Positions 23,651-35,800 of a stretch of 64,000 nucleotides of DNA are shown here, one piece after another; position 1 is the stretch's first letter, and each line of letters starts with the position of its first letter. Both the position numbers and the translations under genes were made by a program. Where the stretch lies: positions 1,316,561 through 1,380,560 of the forward strand of contig VWZS01004810.1 of NCBI GenBank assembly GCA_013397075.1, given 5' to 3'. This stretch comes from Rhabdornis inornatus. Lineage: Eukaryota; Chordata; Aves; Passeriformes; Rhabdornithidae. The notes beneath the pieces are model-generated. The model was given only the letters and a program-made list of their open reading frames with translations. It did not search any database and was not told the origin of the DNA.

Positions 23651-26600
23651 ATTTGGCTGGATTGTGCCACAGCCGCCTCCTCTCTTCATTTGCAGCTTGG
23701 AGAGAGTTTTCTTAGACATCATCTCTTGGTGCCACCCATGTCAGAACAGCCCTGACCTCCCCTGAAGAGCCCCAGAGAGGAAACAAACCCCAGCCCTGAG
23801 GCACATCCCTGGGACCCTTCACCTCCCTTCAGGATGCAGAGTAAGAGATGCCTGCTGAGGAGGAGGGGCTGCTCTTTGGGAAGGGCTTTAGTTCACAATT
23901 TAACAACCCCCAGAACTTGTAACAGCTACTAAAAGTATCCTAAATATCAGGAAAGCAGCAGCCTGGCTAGTGATGGACTCAGAATGGACTAGAAGTCCCT
24001 GGTCTGGCTGTCATTGATAGGAGTGACCTGTTCAGGCACTAACAGACCTCACTGCTCATCTTAATACATCCCCTAAAATGAACCAAATATCAGCAACCAT
24101 GACCTGTTTTTCCCTGCTCCCTAGCACCCTCTTCCAGCAAATCCTGGATTTTTCAGGTCCCAACAAAACAAAGCCTATATAAAATGCTTCCTAGTTCCAG
24201 GCTAAAATCTGATAGAAAGAATAAATTTTAATATGGGAGAAATAAACTGAACAAGAGGGAGCCTAACTGTCCTTAAAAGATACAGAAAGAACTTCAAGAA
24301 AGTCTTAAAATTCACTGCTTATAGAAAATAGACCCCCTAAAGAAAATAAATGCTAAAAACGACTAAAACAAAAAGACCAGATTAAAAAAGCAGCTACTCC
24401 CTGCCTTTGTAGAGATGCTGCTGCCCATCCCACCTGGATTTAAAGGGCTGATTAGCAGAAGCCAGCTGGGAAAACAATTGGGCTGAAAAAAATCAACAAT
24501 TTGAAGGTACTTTCTAGTTTTATTCCTAACTCCTGGGACAAATAATCTAACTTGAGGGCAACATTCCCCACAGTTCTGTCAAATTTTTAAGGTGGAATGG
24601 TGGGAAAAATATTTGGCCTGTGGCAAGATGTATTTAAAATTGCTGAAGTGAGAAAAAGAAAAAAAAAAAAAATTATTTCTGTGTGGTAGGAAACTGTCCC
24701 AAATGTGGAGTCTCATGAACAGAGGGAGATAATCCTGCCCAGGTAAGCATGGACACTGATCTAATCCATCCCATGTTGCCTGGGAAACCCATGTTCAGGA
24801 GGAAATGTCTGAACTAAGCTGTTCAAAATCATGGAGAAGCAGATTTCCAATTCACAATTTACATCTTATGGATTTGTTTAGTAAGAGTGTTCAGTTTCAG
24901 AGGTTTTAGTATTTGAACTCTAAGTTTCTGAGAGCCTTCCCTCTGTACTCTGATGGGATAAATGGGAAGACTGGATTCAAATGTAGTAAATCAGACTGAT
25001 AGCTGATTCTTCTGATTAAATCTGTAGCTGATAACTGATCTGTAGGTGATAAGAGCAACATTTGAAGATCCAGCAAATGGAAATATAGCATTCAAATTCT
25101 TTCAGATCAATTTGAACATACTCCAGTGTTTATGAAGCACGTGCCATGCTATGGTCTGGGAGGTCTGTGCTGCTCCCTGGCTTTGCCAAATTCATCTGGG
25201 TAACCTGGACCTTGCCAGTTTCTCTCCCTGTTTTTAGTGTCATGTGAATGGAGGGGTCTTGGTGCTCTCAAATCTTTCCAGGAGAGACAAAGAATCTAAA
25301 ACACTTCTGGCATGGGTGTGATTATAAAGCAGTAGAGGGGAAAATGGGTCTATGAAACAGTGGTCCAGATCATCTGCAAGTGCAAATGGGTTTGGCTCTG
25401 TTGAGGTCAGTGGAGCAACATCAATTTACAGCTTCTGAGGCTCCTGCTTGGTCTGCAGAGCTGGGCCAGAAACTGGGGCACAGGACCTGCAACACCTGGA
25501 CTGCAAACCCTGAAGGAATAGGTTCCAGAGGAAGCTCTTGTTATGGTGGAGGCAGAAGGAAAGATACTTTCTTGAGTTTTATATGGTTGGAGGGAGAAAG
25601 AGTAGGATTGTCTGTGTAAAAGGCAGGAGGACAGGGCAGTCAGATCCTTTTCAGGGGTCTACACCAGACTCCTCTGCTGGTCCCTTCCTTGTTGTCCAGC
25701 ATTGCCTGTAACTGCTGGTTGAGGCTTTTTCTCTCTCAAATACATTCCTTGCTTCTCATTTTACAAAGAGAGAGGGATTGTTTCAAGGAAAAAAGAAAAA
25801 AAAAGAAAGCAAGAAGTTCCAGATTATAAATGCATCCTATTAAGGTTTCTTTTTCTTTCCTTCCAGACAAAAGTGTTTCTGCTTCTAAGCTTGATAGACC
25901 TCCTGACCCTGCTGATGTGGGTGGATGGCTCTGCATGTTCTGAATCATTTGCTTCCTTTTCAAGTGTTACTTTCCCCTTATTTCAATTACCCTTCCTCTA
26001 TAATTACTCGGGCTGCTCCAGCGAGCAGGAGCTGACAGGCAGGGCTGCCTGTGGGATCTGCATCCCTGCCTTGCTGGGGCAGGGCGGGCGTTTCACAGCA
26101 CAGCAGGAATAGCTGGAGGATATTCAGTGCCCAGCCTTTCAGCTGGGCTGGGTGTGGCTGTGTGCTTGTCCCTGCAGGAGTTCGACAGCAGAGGTATCGA
26201 TGCTTTGGGTTTTAGCTTTCAGATTTTTCAGAAACTCTGCTGCTTAGTGTGTAACTCTGAAACTTCATGTTATGTGTTAATAAGTTCTCTTCACAGGGTA
26301 TTTAGACAAAACCATTCCTTCCTAGCTGGAGAATCAAGGACAACTGGTACCCAAAAAGCAGAAACAACAGTGAGGGAAAGGGGGCAAGCCAAGGGGCTGA
26401 GATTTCATAGCCTGGGGCTGTGGTTGAATAATTGATCCCAAGATGTAGATGAACCAAAACTTATAAAAGTGTAAAAACTCATGACCAGGATCCATCTGGG
26501 AATTGATTTGGATGTAACCTTGGCCAGGCTCTTGCACTGCCCAGAGTGTATCTTTTCAGTAAATTCCTATTTTATCCCTTTTGCTCTGTCCAGTCTCTGT

Positions 26601-26932
26601 TCCAGCTCAGCCTTTCCAGGCAACAGCTCTGGCAGGACACCAAGGCATCAGCACCAGGATCAGCTCCCTGCTTTAACGGCCTCAGTGACAGCAATGGAGC
26701 TTCATCCCACACCTGCTGGAGCTCCGGGGGAGCCTGTTAAGGGATTTTCAAAGGGATCAGGTTAGCCCCCAAAAGGTGCCACCAGCTGTGATGTGGGTAG
26801 GGCAGGAAGGGAAGGGGGGACACAAAGGGATGCTCTGGGTGGGATGCTGAGGATGACAGGTAGGGGGAGAACTGCTGTGGGACCAGGGATCAATCTGCTT
26901 CCAATTCAGGTTCGTCCCATGTGGTTTCTAGA
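23651..26932. other. Unique sequence, no gene recognised
   Basis: No gene is supported here. Near 24230-24400 the plus strand is purine/A-rich. An A15-like run occurs near 24656-24675 and a purine tract near 25788-25808. A strong-looking acceptor sequence at 25846-25866 is discussed among the findings, but no convincing exon follows it. Confidence 0.5.
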
Positions 26933-26975
26933 AAACAAACAAACAAACAAGCAAACAAACACCTAAAAAAACCTC

Positions 26976-27009
<34 letters not shown>

Positions 27010-27320
27010 GCAAATTAAAAAAAACAGAACAACAAAAACCAAACCAAACAAAAAAGCAAACAAACAAACAAAAACAACAAAAAAACCCCAAGCCAAAACC
27101 CTGCACAAAACAAAACAACCCCCAAAAACCAAATACCTAAAAAGAACACAACCAAAAACCCCCGCAAACCAAACCAAAAAAAACACCTCCCCCCCAAAAA
27201 AAACCCCTTAAAACCAAAACCAAACTAACAAAACCCCCAACCCAAATTAAAAAAAAAAATAAAATTAAATTAAAAAAAAAAAAACAACACAAAAACCCCC
27301 ACCAAACAAAAAGCCCCAAC
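26933..27320. repeat. Strand-biased A/C-only low-complexity tract
   Basis: Nearly 390 bp consist almost only of A and C on the plus strand, beginning as (AAAC)n and becoming an irregular mixture of A-runs and C-runs, with only occasional G or T. C-runs of five to seven (for example near 27187-27193 and 27219-27240) give G-runs on the minus strand. The long hydrophobic minus-strand and Lys/Thr-rich plus-strand open frames are products of the composition and not genes. It is probably an expanded and eroded (AAAC)n microsatellite. Confidence 0.95.
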
Positions 27321-28125
27321 ACTCTATTTTTAAATTCTGATTTTCATCTCATTCACTACTAAAATGAAATGGCAGGTTTCATATAGGAATTTTGCAAAGT
27401 GGCACATTTTTTAAAATATCAAGCTTTATTTAAAAGAGAGACAGAGGTTCGGTTTCTGTCTTACAAGTCAAGTTTCCAGAAAAGCTCTGCCCTATCTATT
27501 CTAAGAAAATGCTTTATTAGGTAGTTTTCCAAAAGTTAATATTATTTCCAAGGCTTCTTCCTGACTTCTATCCCTGTAAAAGCTCCTTTCATTGAATATC
27601 CCATCCATACACTCTGCTAATAATGTGATTCCTATTATTAGCAGATGGGGATATTGGAAAAGTACCTATTCAAAAGGTCCTAAAACCTATCCCCAAATAA
27701 AGAAGAGCTGCAGCAGTTCAGAAAAGGCCCAGCTGACTGGTGTTGATTGCAGAGAATGGGATTTTTTTTTTTTAGCCAACTAATTGCACATTTCAAATTT
27801 AATCTTATATTGAAATTCTAGGAGGCAGCAGCCTGGAGAGAGGGTGTCAAAAGCTTTCCCAGCAGCAATTCAGGGTCCTGCAGAAGGGGCTGGAGCTGCT
27901 GCTGCTGCTCTGTGTGCTTGGCACAGGCACCTGTTGGTTATTCACAAACACAACATCAGCTCTTGCATTGTTTTAGCTCTCTACGAAGACATGAAGCTGC
28001 TGGGCTTGAGTGGCTGGGCAGTGCCAGAGGATAAAAACACAGGGCTATTTTTTCTCCTGATTCATTTAGGGAGTTAAAGGTGTAACAAATTACCTGTGAG
28101 ATTTTGGGTTGTACCAAAAGTGATT

Positions 28126-28172
28126 TTTTTGTTTGTTTCTTTTGTTTTGTTTTGTTTGTTTGTTTGTTTTTG
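28126..28172. repeat. (GTTT)n / (GTTTT)n microsatellite
   Basis: About 47 bp of T-rich repeats, with units of gttt and gtttt interrupted by single changes. It is the complement of the (AAAC)n type found at 26933, 37638 and 41925, so this motif recurs on both strands in the window. Confidence 0.9.
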
Positions 28173-30506
28173 TTTCCTATATACACGACTTTCTGCTTGG
28201 TTATTTTCTCCCTGTGCTCAGGCAGCAGATAAAGGAGAGCCACAGATGCTGGCAGGATGAAATTGTGGGAGGAAGGACAGGAGAGAAAAGGAGCAGGGCA
28301 AGCGAGAAACAAAACAGAACAGCCGGATAAGTTTGGGTGTTTTTTTCTTCTTTTTCCAACACTCAAAGATTTCTAAGTAAAATCAGGAGTGGTAAGGAAG
28401 ATTGTTCCACTCTGGAATAGGTAAGATTCATTTTCATTTGATTTTTATTAGATCTGCCTTAAGAATAAAAGAACAGCACCATCTCAGACATCTGAACACA
28501 GCAAATCAAGGGGACAAGGGAAGCCACAGCTTCCCCACCCCAGAGGAAATGCCAAAATGTGTTGGGTCCTTGGTGGCATGGGACCAAGTATTGTTATTTA
28601 AGGACTATTTTTGTATTTCTATATATATTTTTATTTTTGGGTTCAGCAACAGAGGCGAGAGACTGCTTAAAATTTCCTTTGACCTTTCAAAGTGTTCCTG
28701 GGAGCCAAAGGTGTGCACAGGAAAGAAACATTAAATTACAAGCATGGCTCAGACCCCTAAAAGGGTCTGGCAGTTACAGGAAGCAAAGGCAAATAACACC
28801 CAGGACTCTCAGAAATGGCTCTGGACCTTCAGACCTTTCTGAAAGCTGAAATACTTCTTTTAATTCAGTATAAACAGATTAAGTCCAAGCAAGCCCAGCA
28901 CCATGGGCAAACCTGGAAGGAAAAGAAAGTAATTTATCTTCAGTTGTTTGCCTCTTTCAGAATCTGAAGGTTCATGCGTTGGCAGAGTTATATCTGCAAA
29001 GGGATCAAATGGTAGATCAGATGAGGGAAAATACCCTCATATTTCCCTTATCAGGGAAACTTTGGGTTGTGGCACGAGTGAAATCTCCTGTAGAACAGGC
29101 TCTCTCAAGAGTGGACTGCAGCTCTCCTTGGATGTGATGGGAAGGGAAAGTGATTTCCATGATTTTGTGAGATTTTCTCATTTGACACTCACTGAGGGAG
29201 TCCAGGAGAGGGCACTTGCCTGGGGAAAGAGTCAGTAGTCTGAGGTCTGCAATATTTTGGCTCGTTTAAGGATTTTGGAAAAACCCAACTTGTGAGTGCC
29301 TGGGACAAAGGCTGAGCATCTCTCTGTGTCTGCCATGGGGAAACTGCTGGTGTCAAAGCACAGCTCTACTTCTCACCTCGGGCCAGGCAGAGGGCTGGTC
29401 CTACAAGCACAAAATTATGAAACAATTTAGAGTTGTCTCTGTATCTCAGTTTCTCTCAAAGACTCTGCTGCCACACAGGGTTTTTATTTTTCACAGCAGT
29501 CCGACCCTGCCCTGACTCAGTCCCATCCTGAGGATTTTCCAGCTTCACCTGACCCTGGCAAACACCAAATGGGCTGCAGGCTTGATGTGATTGCTCTTTC
29601 CGAGCCTTCTCTCGCTCCTGCTGCTCTGTTCTGCCCTCCTTTGCCTCCTCAGCCTCCTGCTTTAGCTTTCTCTGGCTTTCACAGTTGTCATTCTTCAAAA
29701 TCCAAAATGGGATTGAACTAAAACCCTGAGCTAACAGTGGAGTGCCAGGCTGGCATACATTTCTCTCCCAATTAGAATGGATGAAAAGCTCAGGGAGAAT
29801 ATTCAGTGGGTCTGTATGGCTGGAATTTACACCAGGAAATCTCCGTGCAGGTCCTCACCCCACGAATTGCCTTGGCTCTGCCTCACCTTTGCTCAAACAG
29901 CAGAAACTCATGAAATGCAAAGTCAGAGAGCTTTGAATGCTAAGCCACACGGAATATTTGTTCTTCAACCAGGCAAAACTTTTGTATAATCAGGGTTCAG
30001 ATGCAGGTGTTTGCTAGATTATCCTCTCTTTGCTGTGCACACTGCTCTCTGTTCCTAGGGCAGGCAGATCAGAAAGTTTGCTGGCTGAGCAATTCAGAGA
30101 GTGCCTAAAACACATCAGAAACAAGAGACATTTTGCTTCACTGAGATCCTCCAAACTTCCTCTATAGTGCAGTGTCACCACAAAAGCAAAATAGACAGAA
30201 GAACATGAACATCACTACAAAATGAATTCCTTTCTGGAAGAAAGGATGTCCCCTGCATGTGCACACACTTGCACCTATTTGAAGATCATCTGCTGTGTGT
30301 TTTGGGGCTTCTACTCACTTCTTCTCCAAGTTTGGGCTTTCCAGTACAATAAGAACCAAATTTACCTTCTGCACCTGGAACGTGCAGACTCAGAGATATA
30401 GAAAAATAACCCTGAGAGCTGCCAAAAGGTTTTTTTGGTTGTTTTTTTTTTTTTTTTACTTTTGGAAGGCTTTGCCTTGGAAAATCAGTTCACTGTGTAC
30501 CAAAGA
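28173..30506. other. Unique sequence, no gene recognised
   Basis: No supported exon or repeat, apart from a T-rich run near 30430-30460 immediately before the homeodomain-site cluster. Confidence 0.5.
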
Positions 30507-30736
30507 TAATTAGGGCATCTTATTTAAAACTTATGATCTAATTAGTGGCTTTAATGGTAGTTAATTACACAGAGAGCAACAAAGCAGTTATATTTCCTAC
30601 TAGGCTTCTTCTAAGTCAAGGTGCAGGTACTTATCTAGGGCCATAAAGGAGAGTGGCTACCACACTTAACATCTAATTATACAAAATTGTCCACAGTAAT
30701 TATGAGCAATGTGATTTTATTTATCTGGCTTAATTA
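30507..30736. promoter_or_regulatory. Cluster of six TAATTA homeodomain core sites
   Basis: The palindromic hexamer TAATTA occurs at 30507-30512, 30539-30544, 30562-30567, 30674-30679, 30697-30702 and 30731-30736. Assuming about 60% AT, I would expect roughly 0.2 copies in 230 bp by chance. TAATTA is the preferred core of many Antennapedia-class and paired-class homeodomain proteins. The block also has GATA-like words (gataat, ttatct) and no repeat signature. A further overlapping pair, taattaatta, lies at 31649-31658. Enhancer function is inferred from motif density only. Confidence 0.4.
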
Positions 30737-32510
30737 CTGGGGCTATGCACAGTCTCTGACCTGGCACGGTGACAGGGAGGACAGAGAGAGGGAAAAGTGC
30801 CATCTCCCACGTGAAAACTGTGCTGGAACTGCAGCCTCCTCATGCTGAGCATAGACAGGGCCTGGTCACAGCCCAGCAGTGCTCCTGAAGGTTTGGGGAC
30901 CCTCTGATCCCAGGGATTCACAGGAGCCATGGATACACACAGGATACACACAGCATGGACAAGGGAGTGCCTTTGCTGAGCCCCATGAGATGCTCAGGAT
31001 TGATTTTCTCTCACCACAAGGAGCCCACTGTTACCAGCAGGGATGAAAAGGACAATTCATCCTCTTATTCAGCAGAAGGGACATTCTATTCCCACCATCC
31101 ACATCTTAAATCTTTCCCAGATATCATTCGTTGCTAAATACTCTCTAGAAAATTTCAGGATGCCTCCAAAAACTCAGTGTCTGGTATAGAACCACTTTTC
31201 ACTCTCAGAGGGAAGCAGAGCAAGTTTTCTGGCTGACTGTAGACTATTCTTACTCCTCTCCTTAACTTTTAATCTGTGTGTGCAGGGACATAAACCCAGG
31301 TACAGCTTAACCCTTCCCAGTGACTGTCACGACAGAAATCTTCCCTCTGTTGGGATCAATCTCCATTATTTACAAATCCCAACAGAATGAGTAACCACAG
31401 TTATGAACCCATAAATACAGGAATAGCTTATGATGAGTGTGAGTGAAATGTGGTTCCTTGGATTTGTCCTTTCAGCCCATTGGACCAGGTGGAAATTTGT
31501 TAGGGAGAGATGTGTTAGTGCTATCCAAAAATCCAGCCAGCCTGTTACACTCCTTGTGACAATAAAAGTAATGAATGATTAAACAGGAGGCTGAGAGAGT
31601 CTTCAGTTTATATCAGTATCTTCTGTTGCCCAATCTCTGTCCTCTCATTAATTAATTACCCTTGATGAAAGGGGTACCTTTGAGTTGTAAAGTTTAAAGT
31701 GATAGATATGATTTACATGCCAGAAAGACAGCTGGCCCTGTGCCCACAGCCTTGAAAAACAGCATTTTCAAATACTTTCACTTCATAAAATTGCAGGCAG
31801 CTGCATGTATAGCTCTGCTTCTCAACTCATCCCCTCAGGACATTTCCATGTTATAGCAAATCACTTGTTCAGTAGCTCACTAAGATTTTGAATTAGTAGT
31901 AAATACATTTTGACCTTATTTTTCTCCTGATAATTGCTGTATTTATAGAGAAATCACTGGTTGTCATGCTAATTTCTTCCATCTGAGAATTAGATTGGCT
32001 CCATCAGAAATAATGTGTGGTATATCCCATTTTAAAAAAAGAAAAAGAGCAAAAAAGGAAGCTGTCTCCTTTAAGAGTGGGTTTGCTCCTGTTTCATTTA
32101 TAATGAAAGCTAGAAAAAAGTACTCATTGGTGAAAAAAGCCATGATAACTTTCACTGACAAGTTAGGTCATTCTCTTTCTTTAGATATCAGTTCCCTGTA
32201 TTTTATGCCTTTGTTTTCCATAAAGTATTTGAACATCAGCTTAGAGAGGAACGGCCTGTCACGGTGAGATGTTTTATAGTCCTCACTTAACACATCAAAA
32301 TATCTGTGGCCAGATAAAAAAAATAGCCCAACTTTTCAGCATTCAGGGCCAGAGTTCAGAGCTGGACAAGGACAAGATTTTTTTTTTCTTTTTATTATTA
32401 TTATTCCTTTTCAGAAATCCAACCACTAGTCTACTTTATTCCATTTGCTCCCTCCTTGAGCTCAGCACAGGAGCATTTTGAGATGCCTGAGCAAGGAGTT
32501 CCTGACACAC

Positions 32511-32800
32511 AGAGCACATCCAGAACGTTCTGCTCTCCTGTTCCATCACCTGAGCACATCCTCAGTGCTCTGCTCTCCTTTTCCATCACCTGAGCACATC
32601 CAGAATGTTCTGCTCTCCTTTTCCATCACCTGAGCACATCCAGAATGTTCTGCTGTCCTTTTCCATCACCTGAGCACATCCAGAATGTTCTGGTCTCCTT
32701 TTCCATCACCTGAGCACATCCAGAATGTTCTGCTCTCCTGTTCCATCACCTGAGCACATCCTCAGTGCTCTGCTCTCCTGTTCCATCACCTGAGCACACC
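32511..32800. repeat. 40-bp minisatellite, seven copies plus a partial
   Basis: The unit runs gagcacatccagaatgttc then tgctctccttttccatcacct, repeated at exact 40-bp spacing from 32511 to 32790, with a partial eighth unit. Copies differ at a few sites. Two (the second and seventh) carry 'ctcagtgctc' where the others have 'cagaatgttc' or 'cagaacgttc', and the sixth-seventh pair largely repeats the first-second pair. This suggests a duplication step of more than one unit. The array is free of CR1 sequence. Confidence 0.97.
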
Positions 32801-35800
32801 CCACGCTCAGGACACGTCTGCCCCATGGCACTGAATCACCCACAGCTTGGTGGCCTCTGGCAGGGAGGTGACAGCCTGGTGGCCCCAGATGCTGTTTCTA
32901 TTGACACAGCAGCTGGGCCAGCCATAAATCTGGTGGGATTTGTGCTGAGAGCCATCAGGTGGCCCCTGGGCTGAAGAGGGATGGAGGGACCTGATGTCCC
33001 CAGGGCTGCTCATGGCCAGTGTCACAGGGAGGTGGCTCAGGTGAGTCAGAGCAGGTTTTGTGGTTCAGCACCACGGAGCAATTAACAGCAGGCAGCGAGT
33101 ATTCCAAACCTTTGCTCAAACAGGGGCTGTTTATCAATGTGTCAGCCTGGTGGCAGACTCAAGAAATCTAAATTTACCAGGCCACTGCTTCACCCGCTCC
33201 CAGCTGCAGCTGGTGGATCTGCAGGACACGCTGTCCCAGCTGGGCATCTGCACCAAGCTGAGGAGCAGAACTGGATGAATGGGACCAGCTCCAGGGTGCA
33301 GTGCAGGGGAGGCTTTTTTACACCACAGCTGCCTAATGACTTTTTCAATTGATTTCAGCAGTGCTGCTTTTCGATTACTGATTCCATCCTAGCCACTGGG
33401 CAGAAAAATGGGCTTAGGAAAATTATAGACAGGAAAGAAGGGTAAAAAAAAAGCTCAAAAACTCAACAGCTTCCACAATGCAGTGACATTTGTCCAGATA
33501 TTTTGTGTTGAATTGGGGAAAAAAGAGAAATGGCAATTCCTCCCATCTCAGTGCCTGTGTTGGGAGGAGAGTGAGCATGTACTTCTTTGCTTTCAAGCCC
33601 CAGTTCATCCATGCTCATTGACCTGCTCCTTGGTTTGGAACCAGCTGCAGAAAGCAGCTGTCATCCCCTGTTACTCTGCCAGCCCTATTCTTAAGGCAGC
33701 CATCAAACCCTGGCACAGACTGAAGGCAATTCAATTAGCTGTGACGGTCAAACAGAAACCAAGGGTCAGTTCAAATCCCGTTTTTCCTCCTCATGACCAT
33801 CTCCTCTCTATTTTCATCCTGAATCTGGAGATGCAGAAGTCCATCCGCATTTTGGAAGTTTTTCTGGGGTGAGTATGGGAGAAGGAAGGTGCTTTACTAC
33901 AGTGAGGAGAACAGGAGAAAATAAAGGGAATACACGTTAGGGATGGGGTTATATCTTTCCTCAGCCCTGCTCAGCTCAGTGCTGCCTCCTTAAGTGATGC
34001 CTTGTTGGATGGCTTGTGATGTGCTTTGGCTAAATTGGACAGTAAAGATGAAATCTCCCTCAGCTTTGCTGCTGCCAACCACAGCAGCCACTTCAAGCTT
34101 TTGTCAGACCTTGGGCTCATTCCCAGCACAGCTAGAGGAAGGAGGGAAGGTGAGAGGAAGAGGAGGAAGATGAGGAGGAAGAAGCAAGAGCTGGGCCATG
34201 GCACAGCTGCATTCACAGCCCCTCTTTGCAGCCAGCCCCTGCAGATCCTCTCTGTGCAGACAGTGGTTAAACTAAAGGTCAAGCTGATAATCTTGATAAA
34301 TATTTAATAGTTACTGGTTTCATGTCTCCCTTGCCGCTACAGACTGAATGTCTGACACTGGTGACATCTGGAAGGGAGCACACACAACCTCACCTGGAGC
34401 AGGGGAGCAGGGCATGGTGGGGGGACAGTCCCTTGGAGCCCGATGCCACCAGCTCAGGCACCTCCATCCCCCTGCAGAGCCTGGCTGGTGGTCACACGGG
34501 AGCAGCTCCAACACAAACCCATCTGCTTTGACTCACAGAGACCTCAGTGAGCTCCAAACCCTCAGGGCTCTGGGAGCCTTCATCCCTCTGGGAGTGAATT
34601 CATGATTTACCTGCACACAGGTAAATCAGGTGCACCATGGCCAGGGCTGGTGGCTGTGGGCTCACTGTGGGCCTTCATTCTCTACAGATCCAGGGAATAT
34701 TTGGCTCAGTGTGTTTGTCACGGGACTGAAGATGGATTTCTGCCTTGGTGGGTTCTTCTGGACTAGTTCCAGGCTGCAGCAAGTCTTAGGGAGATTAAAT
34801 GAGGCTTGTGGTGATATTGTTGACCTCAGAATCCTCTCAGCCAGCCAGGTGGTGATAGCAGAGCAAATGCAAGCTGTGCTTTTAAAGGATTGCTGGTAAT
34901 TAAGTGAGCTGGACATTTCCTCCTAGTAGTTGGTAAAAAATCATCCATCTTTCCCCAGCAGATGAATACTTAAAATATTGTGGGAGTTTTTCAGTTTTCC
35001 ATGCACTGATTTGTTGTGATCAGTACAAAACTGCAGGTGCCCTGAGAAAGAGGAACATGGTTAACACATTTTCATAGGCAATTTGAACTCTGAGACTGTG
35101 CAGCATAAGGTCTTGATATCATTCTCACTTTGTGAAGAACCTGTAGGAAGGATTTCACTGGGCTCTGGAAATGGCTGGCAGAAATGGATCCATATAGAAG
35201 AACTAATAACCTTGAATAAGAAATGAATCCTTGTGACAAAAGGAGGAGAATCCAGCCCCATGCTCACTGCCTGGCATGACCCAAGTCTTTGTGCAGCAGA
35301 TGAGAAATGCCAAGGTGGTGGGCTGGCAATGCATCGCTCCTTCAGTGCTGGAGTAATCAGTTCTGCTCTGGGCAGGGCAGCCCAGGGATTTGGATCCCTG
35401 TTTCAGCAGCCTAGAGACCCTGCAGGATGCTATTTTCGTCCTGAGTAGAACTTGGTCTTAAAACAAATAACTTCCTTGTATTCTTTCTGCAGCAACATGA
35501 ATTGTGTTCACTTCTTTTTTTTTTCCTTTCAACCTGTGCCTCTAAACACTCAGCTACTCTCAGAGCTGTGCCTGCTTCTCCTCCCCCTGACCCAATGCAA
35601 TCCTTGTCTCATTCACATTGCAAGGAATGTGTCATTAACGTTTGACAGTGACTCTTTTCCCTCTCCATTGCTACATTCAATTTTTTTTTCTTTAGTTGAA
35701 ACCCTGCTACCTTATTTTTCAGGCTACACAATGTGGAAGTTGGCAGAAAACCAGGCTCAGCTGGAATTCAGGACTGACTTTATGTGTGAATTTAAGAGGT

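Noticed and set aside
26890..27322. Hydrophobic minus-strand frames resembling multi-pass membrane proteins
   Set aside because: They follow from the A/C-only composition (Phe, Val, Leu, Cys, Gly codons on the complement) and not from a protein gene.
32511..32800. CRISPR-like repeat-spacer array
   Set aside because: Units abut directly with no unique spacers between them, and the window is vertebrate DNA; this is a minisatellite.
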